Source of the DNA: CAZSMC01 sp964607755
Lineage (GTDB): Bacteria > Zhuqueibacterota > Zhuqueibacteria > Residuimicrobiales > Krinioviventaceae
Reading direction: 5' to 3'
Assembly: GCA_964607755.1 (NCBI GenBank)
Contig: CAZSMC010000021.1
Span: 1-63,815 of the forward strand
Length of the DNA stretch: 63,815 nt
A program made the position numbers and the translations under genes. Below the pieces are notes generated by a model. That model was not told the origin of the DNA. It made no database searches and was given only the letters and a program-made list of their open reading frames with translations. Shown one piece after another: positions 26,146 through 34,601 of the stretch. Position 1 is the stretch's first letter; each line of letters begins with the position of its first letter.

Positions 26146-27384
26146 TCATTCATATCGTAGTGCTTCAATCGGATCGACATTGGCAGCGCTTTTGGCCGGG
26201 AAGGTACCGAAAACAATCCCTACCGCACCAGACACACCAAAAGCCACGATCACAGAAATAGGTGTTACGATGGTGGTAAACTCGGCAAAAGAGTTAATAA
26301 TAAAAGACATAGAAATTCCGAGGAAAACCCCGATGAGTCCACCGACAAGACTGAGTCCGATGGCTTCAACAAGAAATTGGGACATTATCTCTTTACGGCG
26401 CGCTCCCAATGACCGGCGGATGCCGATTTCACGGGTACGCTCCAGCACTGTAGCCAACATGATATTCATAATACCGATTCCGCCGACAAGCAGCGAAATG
26501 GCTGCTATGGAACCCAACACCATATTGTAAATCCGGGTTTCTTTCTCTTCCTGTTTGAGCAATTCATAAGGAACCACGATATCAAAATCCGCATTCTGCC
26601 GGTGCCGGCGTTCCATAATTCGCCGAATAATAGTTGCGCTTTCAGGCAACCTGGGGGACTCGGCAATGCGCACGGTAATCTGATCCAACTCGCTTGCCAG
26701 AACATGGTCCTTGCTAAAACGCCTCAGAAATGAAGAAAGCGGTATATAGACATCCTGATTCAGGTTACGGGCAGCCAATTCACCAACGGTTTCTGTAAAC
26801 AGGGATTTCGTCCCCATTATACCAATAACTTCAAACCACTGGTCCCCTAATTTAATTTTATTGCCAACCGGATTTTTTACCGGAAACAAGCTATGAGCTA
26901 CATCTGCACCGAGGACACAGACACGCACCTGGCGCTCGTGATGATCCGGTCGCAGGAACTCCCCGTCTGTCACCTCATAATTTAAAATTTCCTTGTAATT
27001 TTCTCCCACGCCGACAACAGTGACTTTGGCGGTTTTATCTTCAAATCTCGCATTGCGCTCTACTTCTGCTTGTGGTGAGACCATACCTACCGAAGGTACA
27101 ATCTTTTTGATTGCTTCTGCATCTTTACGTGATAGTCCGGGGGAAAATTTAGCTCTCACTTCTTCCAGTTCCTGGTCGCTTAATTTTTTATTCCGGATAA
27201 TAATATTATTCACTCCAAGCATTTTATATTTCTTGAGAGCTTCGCGTTTTGCTCCTTCGCCTATGGACAACATAGCAATCACAGCAGCCACGCCAAAAAT
27301 AATACCGAGCATTGTCAGAATAGAACGTAATTTATGCACGCGCATGCCGTCTAATGCCATTGTCAGATATTCGCTAATGTCCAT
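26146..27384 (-). CDS. MacB-like ABC transporter permease (no ATPase domain)
   Basis: The 412-residue protein begins with an N-terminal membrane helix (KLRSILTMLGIIFGVAAVIAML), then a large periplasmic MacB_PCD domain. Three C-terminal FtsX helices follow, with the conserved RTREIGIRRSLGARRKEIMSQFLVEAI. This is the MacB/LolCE mechanotransmission fold. Unlike E. coli MacB it has no N-terminal ABC ATPase, and none is encoded nearby. Its start overlaps the stop of the upstream adaptor gene (TAATG), so the two are translationally coupled. Confidence 0.9.
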   Translation of the reverse strand: MDISEYLTMALDGMRVHKLRSILTMLGIIFGVAAVIAMLSIGEGAKREALKKYKMLGVNNIIIRNKKLSDQELEEVRAKFSPGLSRKDAEAIKKIVPSVGMVSPQAEVERNARFEDKTAKVTVVGVGENYKEILNYEVTDGEFLRPDHHERQVRVCVLGADVAHSLFPVKNPVGNKIKLGDQWFEVIGIMGTKSLFTETVGELAARNLNQDVYIPLSSFLRRFSKDHVLASELDQITVRIAESPRLPESATIIRRIMERRHRQNADFDIVVPYELLKQEEKETRIYNMVLGSIAAISLLVGGIGIMNIMLATVLERTREIGIRRSLGARRKEIMSQFLVEAIGLSLVGGLIGVFLGISMSFIINSFAEFTTIVTPISVIVAFGVSGAVGIVFGTFPAKSAANVDPIEALRYE

Positions 27385-28577
27385 TACACGTCTCCTCGCC
27401 GTTGCGGATTGACAATTCGTTCTCCTTCCTGCAAATCACCATATACAACTGTAAAATTCAGGTTCCGGGGACCAAGTTTTACAGGAACCTTTTCCATATT
27501 CGCACCTCTCTTAACCCATATATAATATTTGTTATCGATTTCTTCAATCATTTTATTACTGACATAATTGACAGAATCGAGATCTGCGACAACGATATCA
27601 CAACTGGTTGTCATACCGGGACGGAGAATCGGGTCGGATTTTTCTAGTAACACTTCAACATCAAATACCTTGGTATTGGATTCATTGTCTTTTTCCCGGC
27701 ACGTGTTGCTTATGTTTATAATGTGGGCAGGAAATTCGATTCTGGGGAAAGCATCCAGACGTACTATAACTTTTTGTCCGGTTTGAATTTTGAAAATGTC
27801 TTTTTCAGCAACAGTGGTCAGGGATTTCATTTCGCTGACATCCGGCAAACTGATTATAGGACGTCCTGGCCGGGGCGTATCGCCAACTTTGATTTTTTCA
27901 TCAGAACGACGATGCGCTTTCATATAAACAACAATACCATCCGATGGAGCGCGCAACGTAAAGCGCTCAATGGTTCGTTTTGCTTTTTCGATCTCTGCTA
28001 TTGTTTGTTCGATATTCAGCCTTTGAATACGGAGATTTTCTTGATGAATCAAACGGGTGTGTTCAATTTTCTTTTTTATCTTTTCGTATTCGATCTGCGC
28101 TATCTGCAGCCTTAATTCATTTATTTTTTGTTTTGTTTGTGATTCAAACCGGACCCGCTGGACATCAATTTCTGCCTGTCGCAAGGCAGATTCTCTGGAG
28201 CGTAAATCGGCTTGCAGTTGTCGCATTTCTGTTTCTTGCTGAGCGATTAACTGTTGCAGGTCGGCTTGTTGAATCTCCAATTCGGAACGTTCCTGCCCAA
28301 GAGCATTGACTACTGAAGAAGTATCGATAAGCCCGATTTTATCGCCTTTTTCAACCAGGGTTCCTTCTTCTTCCAGCCACACGATTTGGGGACGGCCATA
28401 GCTCCAATCCGCCATTGGCATCACTACAACCCGCGAATTGACAGCCAATAGCTCACCCGTCTCTGTAAGTGTCGCTTTGAAATGGCCGTGATTGACACGG
28501 TTTATGTCATCTGCTTGTTTGCCGCAGTTGAAAAGCAGAGTAACGGCAACTAGCAAAATTATTATTTGATACCTCAT
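27384..28577 (-). CDS. Membrane fusion protein (HlyD/MacA-like adaptor) 1
   Basis: Periplasmic adaptor of 397 residues. The N-terminal hydrophobic stretch ends in LLFNCGK, a lipoprotein-like Cys with an unusual Asn at -1. It is followed by a split biotinyl-lipoyl domain (GTLVEKGDKIGLID...FTLRAPSDGIVVYMK), a long coiled-coil hairpin rich in Gln/Glu/Arg between about residues 85 and 190, and a beta-barrel/membrane-proximal part (ILRPGMTTSCDIVVAD). It overlaps adaptor 2 by 4 bp and the permease by 1 bp. Confidence 0.88.
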   Translation of the reverse strand: MRYQIIILLVAVTLLFNCGKQADDINRVNHGHFKATLTETGELLAVNSRVVVMPMADWSYGRPQIVWLEEEGTLVEKGDKIGLIDTSSVVNALGQERSELEIQQADLQQLIAQQETEMRQLQADLRSRESALRQAEIDVQRVRFESQTKQKINELRLQIAQIEYEKIKKKIEHTRLIHQENLRIQRLNIEQTIAEIEKAKRTIERFTLRAPSDGIVVYMKAHRRSDEKIKVGDTPRPGRPIISLPDVSEMKSLTTVAEKDIFKIQTGQKVIVRLDAFPRIEFPAHIINISNTCREKDNESNTKVFDVEVLLEKSDPILRPGMTTSCDIVVADLDSVNYVSNKMIEEIDNKYYIWVKRGANMEKVPVKLGPRNLNFTVVYGDLQEGERIVNPQRRGDV

Positions 28578-29800
28578 TTAGATTCCTCTTCCTCTTTTTT
28601 GACACTTTCAGAGAGAGTTGGATCCATCAGGGCGACCCGTTCGCCTTCTTTTAATCCTTTAAGAATGAGTACATAATTATCATTGTCCTGTCCGAGTGTA
28701 ACCTCTCGTTGACGAAATTCTTTACCATGCTTGATATAGACAACATCTTTTTGATCTTTGTAAAAAACAGCATCCAGGGGTACAAAGAGCGTATCAGTCA
28801 GTCGATTGATAATAATTTCACAACTGACAGTCATCCCTGGCATTAACATATCATGGGTTTCATCGAGTATGGCACTCACATCAAAAACTTTGACTTTGGA
28901 ATTATCATTTTCATTGTGAGCGAGTCTGGCAATTTCAGTCACTCTGCCGGTGAAAAATGTATCCGGGAAAGCATCCATGCGAATCCGGCAGATCTGGCCG
29001 GTATCGATTTTAGCGATATCCACTTCATTGACCATGACTTCCGCCTTCATTTCACTGAGATCAGGTAGACTGATAATTTCCCAGCCTGGCCAGACCTGGT
29101 CATCGACCTGGACTTTATTGCCTGTCGCCCAGTTCCTTTCAATAATGGCAATGCCAGGAGCGGGAGCGCGAATCGTCATTTTATCAAGCGTTTCCTGTGC
29201 TTCTTTTAATTTGCTTTCCGCCTGTTGTACCCGTAGTCTGAGTTTACTTAGCTCTTCCTGATTGACTTTTTTCTGATTTTCGATCTCATTCTGTGCCTTT
29301 TCCAGAGAAATCGAAGACTGTTCCAATTCGAGCTCGATTTCTTTTTTACGAATATCAGATTCATAGGTGGCTGATTCGAGATTTAATTCAGATATTCTGT
29401 GCTGCAATTTTGATCTTTCCAAATCCGCTTCCAGATCCTCAATTTGCGAAGCCTGGGTGGCTTTGGCTTTTCGAAGTTCGGCCTGGGCAATTTCCAACTC
29501 TGCTTGCGCATCTTCCAACGTTCTTTGAACTTCACCTTTATCAAACTCTGCTAAAATATCGTTCTCTTCTACCTCAGTACCGTCTTCAACCAGATGAGTG
29601 ACGGTTAATTGGCCAAAACGCCACGACAGTCGCGGAGCTGATATGTTCATCGAGTTCACAGCTTTTAATTCACCGGTTTCTGTGACAGCGGAAATAAACT
29701 CACCCCGAGTTACCGTATAGGTCTCGATTTCTTTCACCTCATTTTTCCCGGAGCAAGATAAAACGAGTAACGTCAAGAAAAAATAGAAAAATCGATGCAT
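28574..29800 (-). CDS. Membrane fusion protein 2
   Basis: A second adaptor of 408 residues with the same layout: lipoprotein signal MHRFFYFFLTLLVLSCSG (canonical S at -1), lipoyl half GTEVEENDILAEFDKG, a heptad-rich coiled coil (about residues 90-190), the second lipoyl half MTIRAPAPGIAIIERNW, then the barrel with MLMPGMTVSCEIIINRL. It is clearly paralogous to adaptors 1 and 3. The stop overlaps adaptor 1's ATG, indicating tight coupling. A hetero-oligomeric adaptor ring is possible. Confidence 0.88.
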   Translation of the reverse strand: MHRFFYFFLTLLVLSCSGKNEVKEIETYTVTRGEFISAVTETGELKAVNSMNISAPRLSWRFGQLTVTHLVEDGTEVEENDILAEFDKGEVQRTLEDAQAELEIAQAELRKAKATQASQIEDLEADLERSKLQHRISELNLESATYESDIRKKEIELELEQSSISLEKAQNEIENQKKVNQEELSKLRLRVQQAESKLKEAQETLDKMTIRAPAPGIAIIERNWATGNKVQVDDQVWPGWEIISLPDLSEMKAEVMVNEVDIAKIDTGQICRIRMDAFPDTFFTGRVTEIARLAHNENDNSKVKVFDVSAILDETHDMLMPGMTVSCEIIINRLTDTLFVPLDAVFYKDQKDVVYIKHGKEFRQREVTLGQDNDNYVLILKGLKEGERVALMDPTLSESVKKEEEESK

Positions 29801-29841
29801 AGTATCCTCAAATTCAAGCGTTTTAAAATAATTTATAACAA

Positions 29842-31410
29842 TTAGTTATTTCTCCGACCCTGTCCCTGCATGGGTGGTCTCTCGAAACTCTCATCAAAAC
29901 GAGGCGGTTGTTCAGCAGTGTCTGTAGAATCTAGTTCTGGTTTTTCCAATTGAAGCGTATCCGATTTGCCAGGCTTACCTGACATTTGCCGTCGCCTAAA
30001 CTGATCACCCCGGCGAGGTGATCCTTCTTTTTCCGAATCGGATACCGGTCTTTCTGTTTCAGGGATATCGGTCCAGTCAGATTGTTCCGGCATTGGCGGG
30101 GGTCCGAATTGATCTCCTGGACGAGAGGATTTTACATTTTCTGTAGAATCTTTTATCGGTTTTTCTATTTTGAGCGTATCAGCCCAGGCAGGCTGTTTTA
30201 TTTGCACCAGTTTATCTGGCACAGATATGGCAGAACGTGGAGGCTGCTGTAATGCCAGTTGTGCATTATCTTTTAAATCACCATGTATAATGGAAAAATC
30301 CTCATCCTGTAACAGAACCACCACCGGAATAATCGAAAAATTTTGACTCTTTCTTGCATATACAATATTTACACTGTCCCTGGTAAAAAGAGCTTCTTTT
30401 GGCACGGCCAGAACATCTTGCAGTTCTTTAATAATAATCTCACATTCCGCGCTCAATCCTGGTTTTAAAGCGTCATGGGCAGTATCAATTTCAACTTTCA
30501 CATTGACCATTTTCACTTTAGAACCGCGATTAATTGATTTGGCTACCCTGTCAACTTTGGTGACATGTCCGGGAAACGGTTTTTCACCAATAGATGGCAC
30601 CCTGATTCTGGCTTTTTGACCCGCCCAAAGTTTCTGTGCCTTGTTCTCATCGATCTGTACGTCAACTTGCATAACACTGAGGTCCGGTATGCTAAGAAAA
30701 GGCCAGCCGTCTCGTAAAGCATCACCTTCTTTAACTTTTTCGTCCGTGCGCCAGTTTATTTCGTATACAACAATTCCTTCAATTGGAGTCCGTACGGTCA
30801 GCCGGTCGAGCATCGATTTAATCCGATCCAGCCTGCTCTGAACCTGCTTGATTTGTGCTTCAAGATGTGCGCGCTCTTCTTTTTGAATTTCGTCAAGAGC
30901 CTGCAACTTTTTACGGGCGCGCTCGGCTTCTAACTCATACTGTTTAATTTCCAGACGTTTTTTCTCCTGGACATTCGCAGGTTCGAATTCTAGTTTCTCC
31001 AATTGCAAACGCGCCGCTTTTGCCGACGCTTCTGCCGTATGCAATTGAGACGTGTACATAAGCATCTGTAATTTAAGTTCTGATTCCTTTTGCTGGGCAT
31101 TGGCTCTGGCAATACTCAGTTCATCAAGCAAGTTCATATAATTATTTTTCATATCCGAGGCTTCAAATCGAGCAACGACATCACCTTTTTGAACGCGGGT
31201 ACCTTCTTCTATAAGATAAGCAATTTCAGGACGCCCCCAGATTTGCGGTACAACCACTTTTCTGGAATTCTTGGCTTCTAATTGACCCTGACCAGAAACA
31301 CTGATGGTATAGGAAGATTTTTTTACCGCATGCGTAATGACGTTTTGCTCATTTTTTGCGCATGTAAAAAAGACAGAGAGGACGAGTATGAAATATAGCT
31401 TTTTCTTCAT
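29842..31410 (-). CDS. Membrane fusion protein 3 with long repetitive C-terminal tail
   Basis: First gene of the export operon, 522 residues. The first 400 residues follow the adaptor plan: lipoprotein-like signal MKKKLYFILVLSVFFTC (Thr at -1), lipoyl half GTRVQKGDVVARFE, coiled coil about 95-205, LTVRTPIEGIVVYEINW, and ALKPGLSAECEIIIKEL. The last 120 residues are Pro/Arg/Gln/Ser-rich and made of three imperfect units built around 'EKP...DS...RPGDQF...PPMP'. Adaptors normally lack such a tail. It may be a disordered interaction segment in the periplasm. Confidence 0.87.
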   Translation of the reverse strand: MKKKLYFILVLSVFFTCAKNEQNVITHAVKKSSYTISVSGQGQLEAKNSRKVVVPQIWGRPEIAYLIEEGTRVQKGDVVARFEASDMKNNYMNLLDELSIARANAQQKESELKLQMLMYTSQLHTAEASAKAARLQLEKLEFEPANVQEKKRLEIKQYELEAERARKKLQALDEIQKEERAHLEAQIKQVQSRLDRIKSMLDRLTVRTPIEGIVVYEINWRTDEKVKEGDALRDGWPFLSIPDLSVMQVDVQIDENKAQKLWAGQKARIRVPSIGEKPFPGHVTKVDRVAKSINRGSKVKMVNVKVEIDTAHDALKPGLSAECEIIIKELQDVLAVPKEALFTRDSVNIVYARKSQNFSIIPVVVLLQDEDFSIIHGDLKDNAQLALQQPPRSAISVPDKLVQIKQPAWADTLKIEKPIKDSTENVKSSRPGDQFGPPPMPEQSDWTDIPETERPVSDSEKEGSPRRGDQFRRRQMSGKPGKSDTLQLEKPELDSTDTAEQPPRFDESFERPPMQGQGRRNN

Positions 31411-31554
31411 ATATTATTTTTTTTAAAGTTCACAGAAATAAGAGATTAAAAGGTTTATTTTTCTGAAAAACATACAAATGAAAAAACGTGTCACCTTTTA
31501 AATAGTTCCACGATTTGGTAAAATCAACCCATTATTTCTAACCTGGATGAAAAT

Positions 31555-32796
31555 TTAATATAAAAGATAGTGTTGTCGTTTCTGCATGAACGGCTGAATC
31601 CCAGACTTTGCAATGGAACAGGCACATGCACCGTTTTGTATTTTCTTGCGCACAACATCTGTCCCCATGGCCCGATCGAACATGGCAATTCGGTCGCTGG
31701 CAAAAATCTCTTCATTCGGGTACAACGAGCTGATTGTACACAAAATAGAAATCTGCGTCAGCATAGGGCGGTACGTTTGATAATCGATGATGTGAAGCTG
31801 AACGCCTTGCAAACGTTTGTCTTTTTGATCAGTGTAAAACGGTCGATAATGAATTGGCCGAAAGAATACCCCCGGGAGTTGTTTCGCATTCAACGAATCG
31901 GCAAGCAGCGAACCGTCCATCCAGGCGGTGCCGATAAGTTGAAACGGCATGGTATAACCCACACCTTCATTGAGCGTGCCCAGTTCTCCGATGCAGCCAA
32001 CGCTGGCAACATAAAAGGGCGTAAAATCATACGGCACATGCGGTGATGTCGGAATCCAGGTTAACCCGGTTTCTGCAAACCGCATATCCCGCTGCCAGTT
32101 CTGCAAGGGCACAATTGTCAGGTCACAGTGAATGTGATACTCGGTATTGAAAAACTGTGCCAGCTCGCCGATGGTCATGCCATAAACGTAAGGAATCGGA
32201 TACATGCCGATGAATGAAGAAAATTCTTTTTGCAGCACCGGACCCTCCACCAGAGTGCCGCCAAGCGGATTGGGACGGTCCAAAACAATGAACTGCTTGC
32301 CACATTCCGCCGCGGCTTTCATGGCAAAAGCCATGGTATAAAGATACGTATAAGCTCGAGAGCCGATATCCTGAATATCAAACAACAGTACATCGATCTT
32401 TTCGAGCATCTCTTCTGTCGGTCGGCGTGTTTTTCCGTACAGGCTGTAGACCGGCAAATTGGTTTTTTCATCCTTATAGCTCGGCACGTATTCACCGGCC
32501 GGAACATCGCCGCGTACACCGTGTTCCGGGCCGTATAGCGCAACGAGATTGATATCGGGATGTTGATAAAGAGTATCGATGGTACTTTTTCGATTTTTCG
32601 TCACCCCGGTGGGATTGGTAATGAGGCCAATACGTTTACCCTCAATCAATTGCAGTTGATCACGCATCAACACATCAATGCCCGGCAGAACGTTTTTATC
32701 TTCAATGATGTTCTCTTTGACATCTTGATTTTCACAACTAATGAGCAGTGCAACGGCTAAAAAACGGACACGTAAAAGATTCATTTTTGAAATCAT
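31555..32796 (-). CDS. DUF1343 protein, NamZ-like exo-beta-N-acetylmuramidase
   Basis: The family (GH171) includes Bacillus NamZ, which removes N-acetylmuramic acid from the non-reducing ends of peptidoglycan fragments. Matching segments are GKRIGLITNPTGVTK, VALYGPEHGVRGDVPAGE, LFDIQDIGSRAYTYLYTM and FIVLDRPNPLGG, all in the N-terminal half. The C-terminal RPIHYRPFYTD and QPFMQKRQHYLLY are also typical. A lipoprotein signal (LRVRFLAVALLISC) puts it in the envelope. Length 413. It follows the flavin reductase gene by 1 bp, so they form an operon. Role: cell-wall recycling. Confidence 0.88.
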   Translation of the reverse strand: MISKMNLLRVRFLAVALLISCENQDVKENIIEDKNVLPGIDVLMRDQLQLIEGKRIGLITNPTGVTKNRKSTIDTLYQHPDINLVALYGPEHGVRGDVPAGEYVPSYKDEKTNLPVYSLYGKTRRPTEEMLEKIDVLLFDIQDIGSRAYTYLYTMAFAMKAAAECGKQFIVLDRPNPLGGTLVEGPVLQKEFSSFIGMYPIPYVYGMTIGELAQFFNTEYHIHCDLTIVPLQNWQRDMRFAETGLTWIPTSPHVPYDFTPFYVASVGCIGELGTLNEGVGYTMPFQLIGTAWMDGSLLADSLNAKQLPGVFFRPIHYRPFYTDQKDKRLQGVQLHIIDYQTYRPMLTQISILCTISSLYPNEEIFASDRIAMFDRAMGTDVVRKKIQNGACACSIAKSGIQPFMQKRQHYLLY

Positions 32797-32797
32797 T

Positions 32798-33313
32798 TTA
32801 CTCTGCTTTCAAAATCGTGACAATCTCGCCAAAGTAAACGCGATGATAATCTTTTTTGGGATACAATTTTTCTATACCCGGATCAAGGAATCGCTCCGGC
32901 TTGAAATCATCCCAATAGATTTTTTTGCACTCGACAATGACTTCTGCTTCTTCATATCCCGGCGTGACCACGTGTTCAGATGCCCTGGGGGTCAAGCCGG
33001 ATTCAGCAATTTTGTCTCTATCCCGCCCCGATGTCGAGCCCAAGAATTGAAGAGATTTTCGAAACAACTCGGAAAATGCGCACAGTGTAAAAGTGTCGTA
33101 TTTTTCCATAAATTCGTAGGTAAAGCGCGTCGGGCGAACCACAACCTGTGCAAAGGGGCGCTGCCACATAATGCCAAAACTTCCCCAACCAACGGTCATG
33201 GAATTAAAGCTGTTTTTAGCATAATCCCCGGATGTTAATAAAAGCCATTGGTTATCCCAGATGTCACATGCTTTGATCATCCATTCTTCAGCGGGTATTT
33301 TTTGAAACGGCAT
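32798..33313 (-). CDS. Flavin reductase-like FMN-binding split-barrel protein
   Basis: A 171-residue protein with the flavin reductase-like fold. SFNSMTVGWGSFGIMWQRPFAQVVVRPTRFTYEFMEK is the FMN-binding region and FGSTSGRDRDK-like FLGSTSGRDRDKIAESG follows it. It likely binds FMN and transfers electrons from NAD(P)H to flavin or another acceptor; the partner is not evident. GGAGG precedes the ATG at good spacing. It is placed directly upstream of the DUF1343 gene without an obvious biochemical link. Confidence 0.85.
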   Translation of the reverse strand: MPFQKIPAEEWMIKACDIWDNQWLLLTSGDYAKNSFNSMTVGWGSFGIMWQRPFAQVVVRPTRFTYEFMEKYDTFTLCAFSELFRKSLQFLGSTSGRDRDKIAESGLTPRASEHVVTPGYEEAEVIVECKKIYWDDFKPERFLDPGIEKLYPKKDYHRVYFGEIVTILKAE

Positions 33314-33453
33314 GTTTCCTCCATTTTGTGATCAAAATATGGAATTTACACTTTTTACATTTAAAATCAACCTGTTTCATGGGAAAATGGTTTTTTAAAA
33401 TCCTCAATATCCTTACATTATTTTAACCAGTTAACAGAACATCAGGACATTTC

Positions 33454-34563
33454 ATGGATCGACAAACACTATTTAGAAATTTAGCACTCGGTTTTCTGCC
33501 GCTGTTGATTTTTATCATTGCTGATGAGATATTTGAACTGTTCATCAGTTTGGCGATTGCTCTCGGTGTGAGTGTGATACAGCTTGTGGTGATTTATCTC
33601 CGCGAAAAGCGGTTCGACAAGTTCACCCTGCTGGACGCCGGACTCATCGGCGCACTGGGCATCGTCTCGCTTGTATTCGATAATCCGGTTTTCATACTCT
33701 TCAAACCTGCAATTATCGAATCCATTTTTGTTATTCTCATTGGCGTCACGTTGTTCACCAAAAATCCCGTGCTCATCCAGATGTCGCAACGATACATGGG
33801 CGGCATGGAACTCGGTGATCAGCAGCTCTACTTGATGCGGCGGATGCTGCACGTCATGTTTTGGCTGTTTTTGATTCACATTGCGCTTGTCGCTGCTTCT
33901 GCGCTTTATGTGGGCGAGCCGGATTCTGCAGGTTACTTGAAACGAAAGGAAATATGGGCATTTATCAGCGGCGGATTACTTTACATCCTCATTGGCATCT
34001 CGTTCGCCTTTCAATTCATTAAAAGTAAAATAAATCAGCGAAAATTTATGCGGCAATACGCTGATGATGAGTGGTTCGATATCGTCACGCCCAAAGGCAA
34101 GGTTGTTGGTCGGGCTCCCAGGACGTTATGTCACGGTAATCCGAACCTTTTGCATCCGGTAGTGCATGTTCATGTGTTCAATTCAAATGGCGATTTGTGG
34201 CTGCAAAAGCGTTCCTCTGACAAAAAGATTCAGCCCGGCAAATGGGACACATCTGTCGGTGGCCACATTTCCAGCGGTGAACGGATGCAGGATGCGTTGC
34301 AGCGTGAAATCAAGGAAGAGCTTGGCATTACCAGGCTGGCGCACGAACCGCTTTATCAATATGTGATGCGAAATGAAATTGAAAGCGAACTCGTTTATAC
34401 TTTTCGGGGCATTCATAACGGCCCGTTTGCCTGGCCGTCGGATGAAATCGAAACCGGCAGATTCTGGCCCATTCAGGAGATAAAAAACAAACTCGGCTCC
34501 GGCGTTTTTACGCCCAACTTTGAACAGGAATTTAAACTGATGCAAAAAATAAAAGTAGTGTGA
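33454..34563 (+). CDS. Fusion of a septation-protein-A-like membrane domain with a NUDIX hydrolase
   Basis: Residues 1-190 hold five or six membrane helices reminiscent of the IspZ/YciB (septation protein A) family (LGFLPLLIFIIADEIFELFISLAIALGV, VFDNPVFILFKPAIIESIFVILIGV). After a short basic linker, residues about 200-365 form a NUDIX hydrolase with a perfect Nudix box GHISSGERMQDALQREIKEELGI near residue 270. Its N-terminal part (WFDIVTPKGKVVGRAPRTLCH) resembles the YfcD/isopentenyl-diphosphate-isomerase-like branch. The hydrolase would be held at the cytoplasmic face of the membrane. Substrate unknown. Confidence 0.82.
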   Translation: MDRQTLFRNLALGFLPLLIFIIADEIFELFISLAIALGVSVIQLVVIYLREKRFDKFTLLDAGLIGALGIVSLVFDNPVFILFKPAIIESIFVILIGVTLFTKNPVLIQMSQRYMGGMELGDQQLYLMRRMLHVMFWLFLIHIALVAASALYVGEPDSAGYLKRKEIWAFISGGLLYILIGISFAFQFIKSKINQRKFMRQYADDEWFDIVTPKGKVVGRAPRTLCHGNPNLLHPVVHVHVFNSNGDLWLQKRSSDKKIQPGKWDTSVGGHISSGERMQDALQREIKEELGITRLAHEPLYQYVMRNEIESELVYTFRGIHNGPFAWPSDEIETGRFWPIQEIKNKLGSGVFTPNFEQEFKLMQKIKVV

Positions 34564-34601
34564 ATTAATTCCAATTTTTTGTATAAAAAAAAAGCGTATC
34601 C

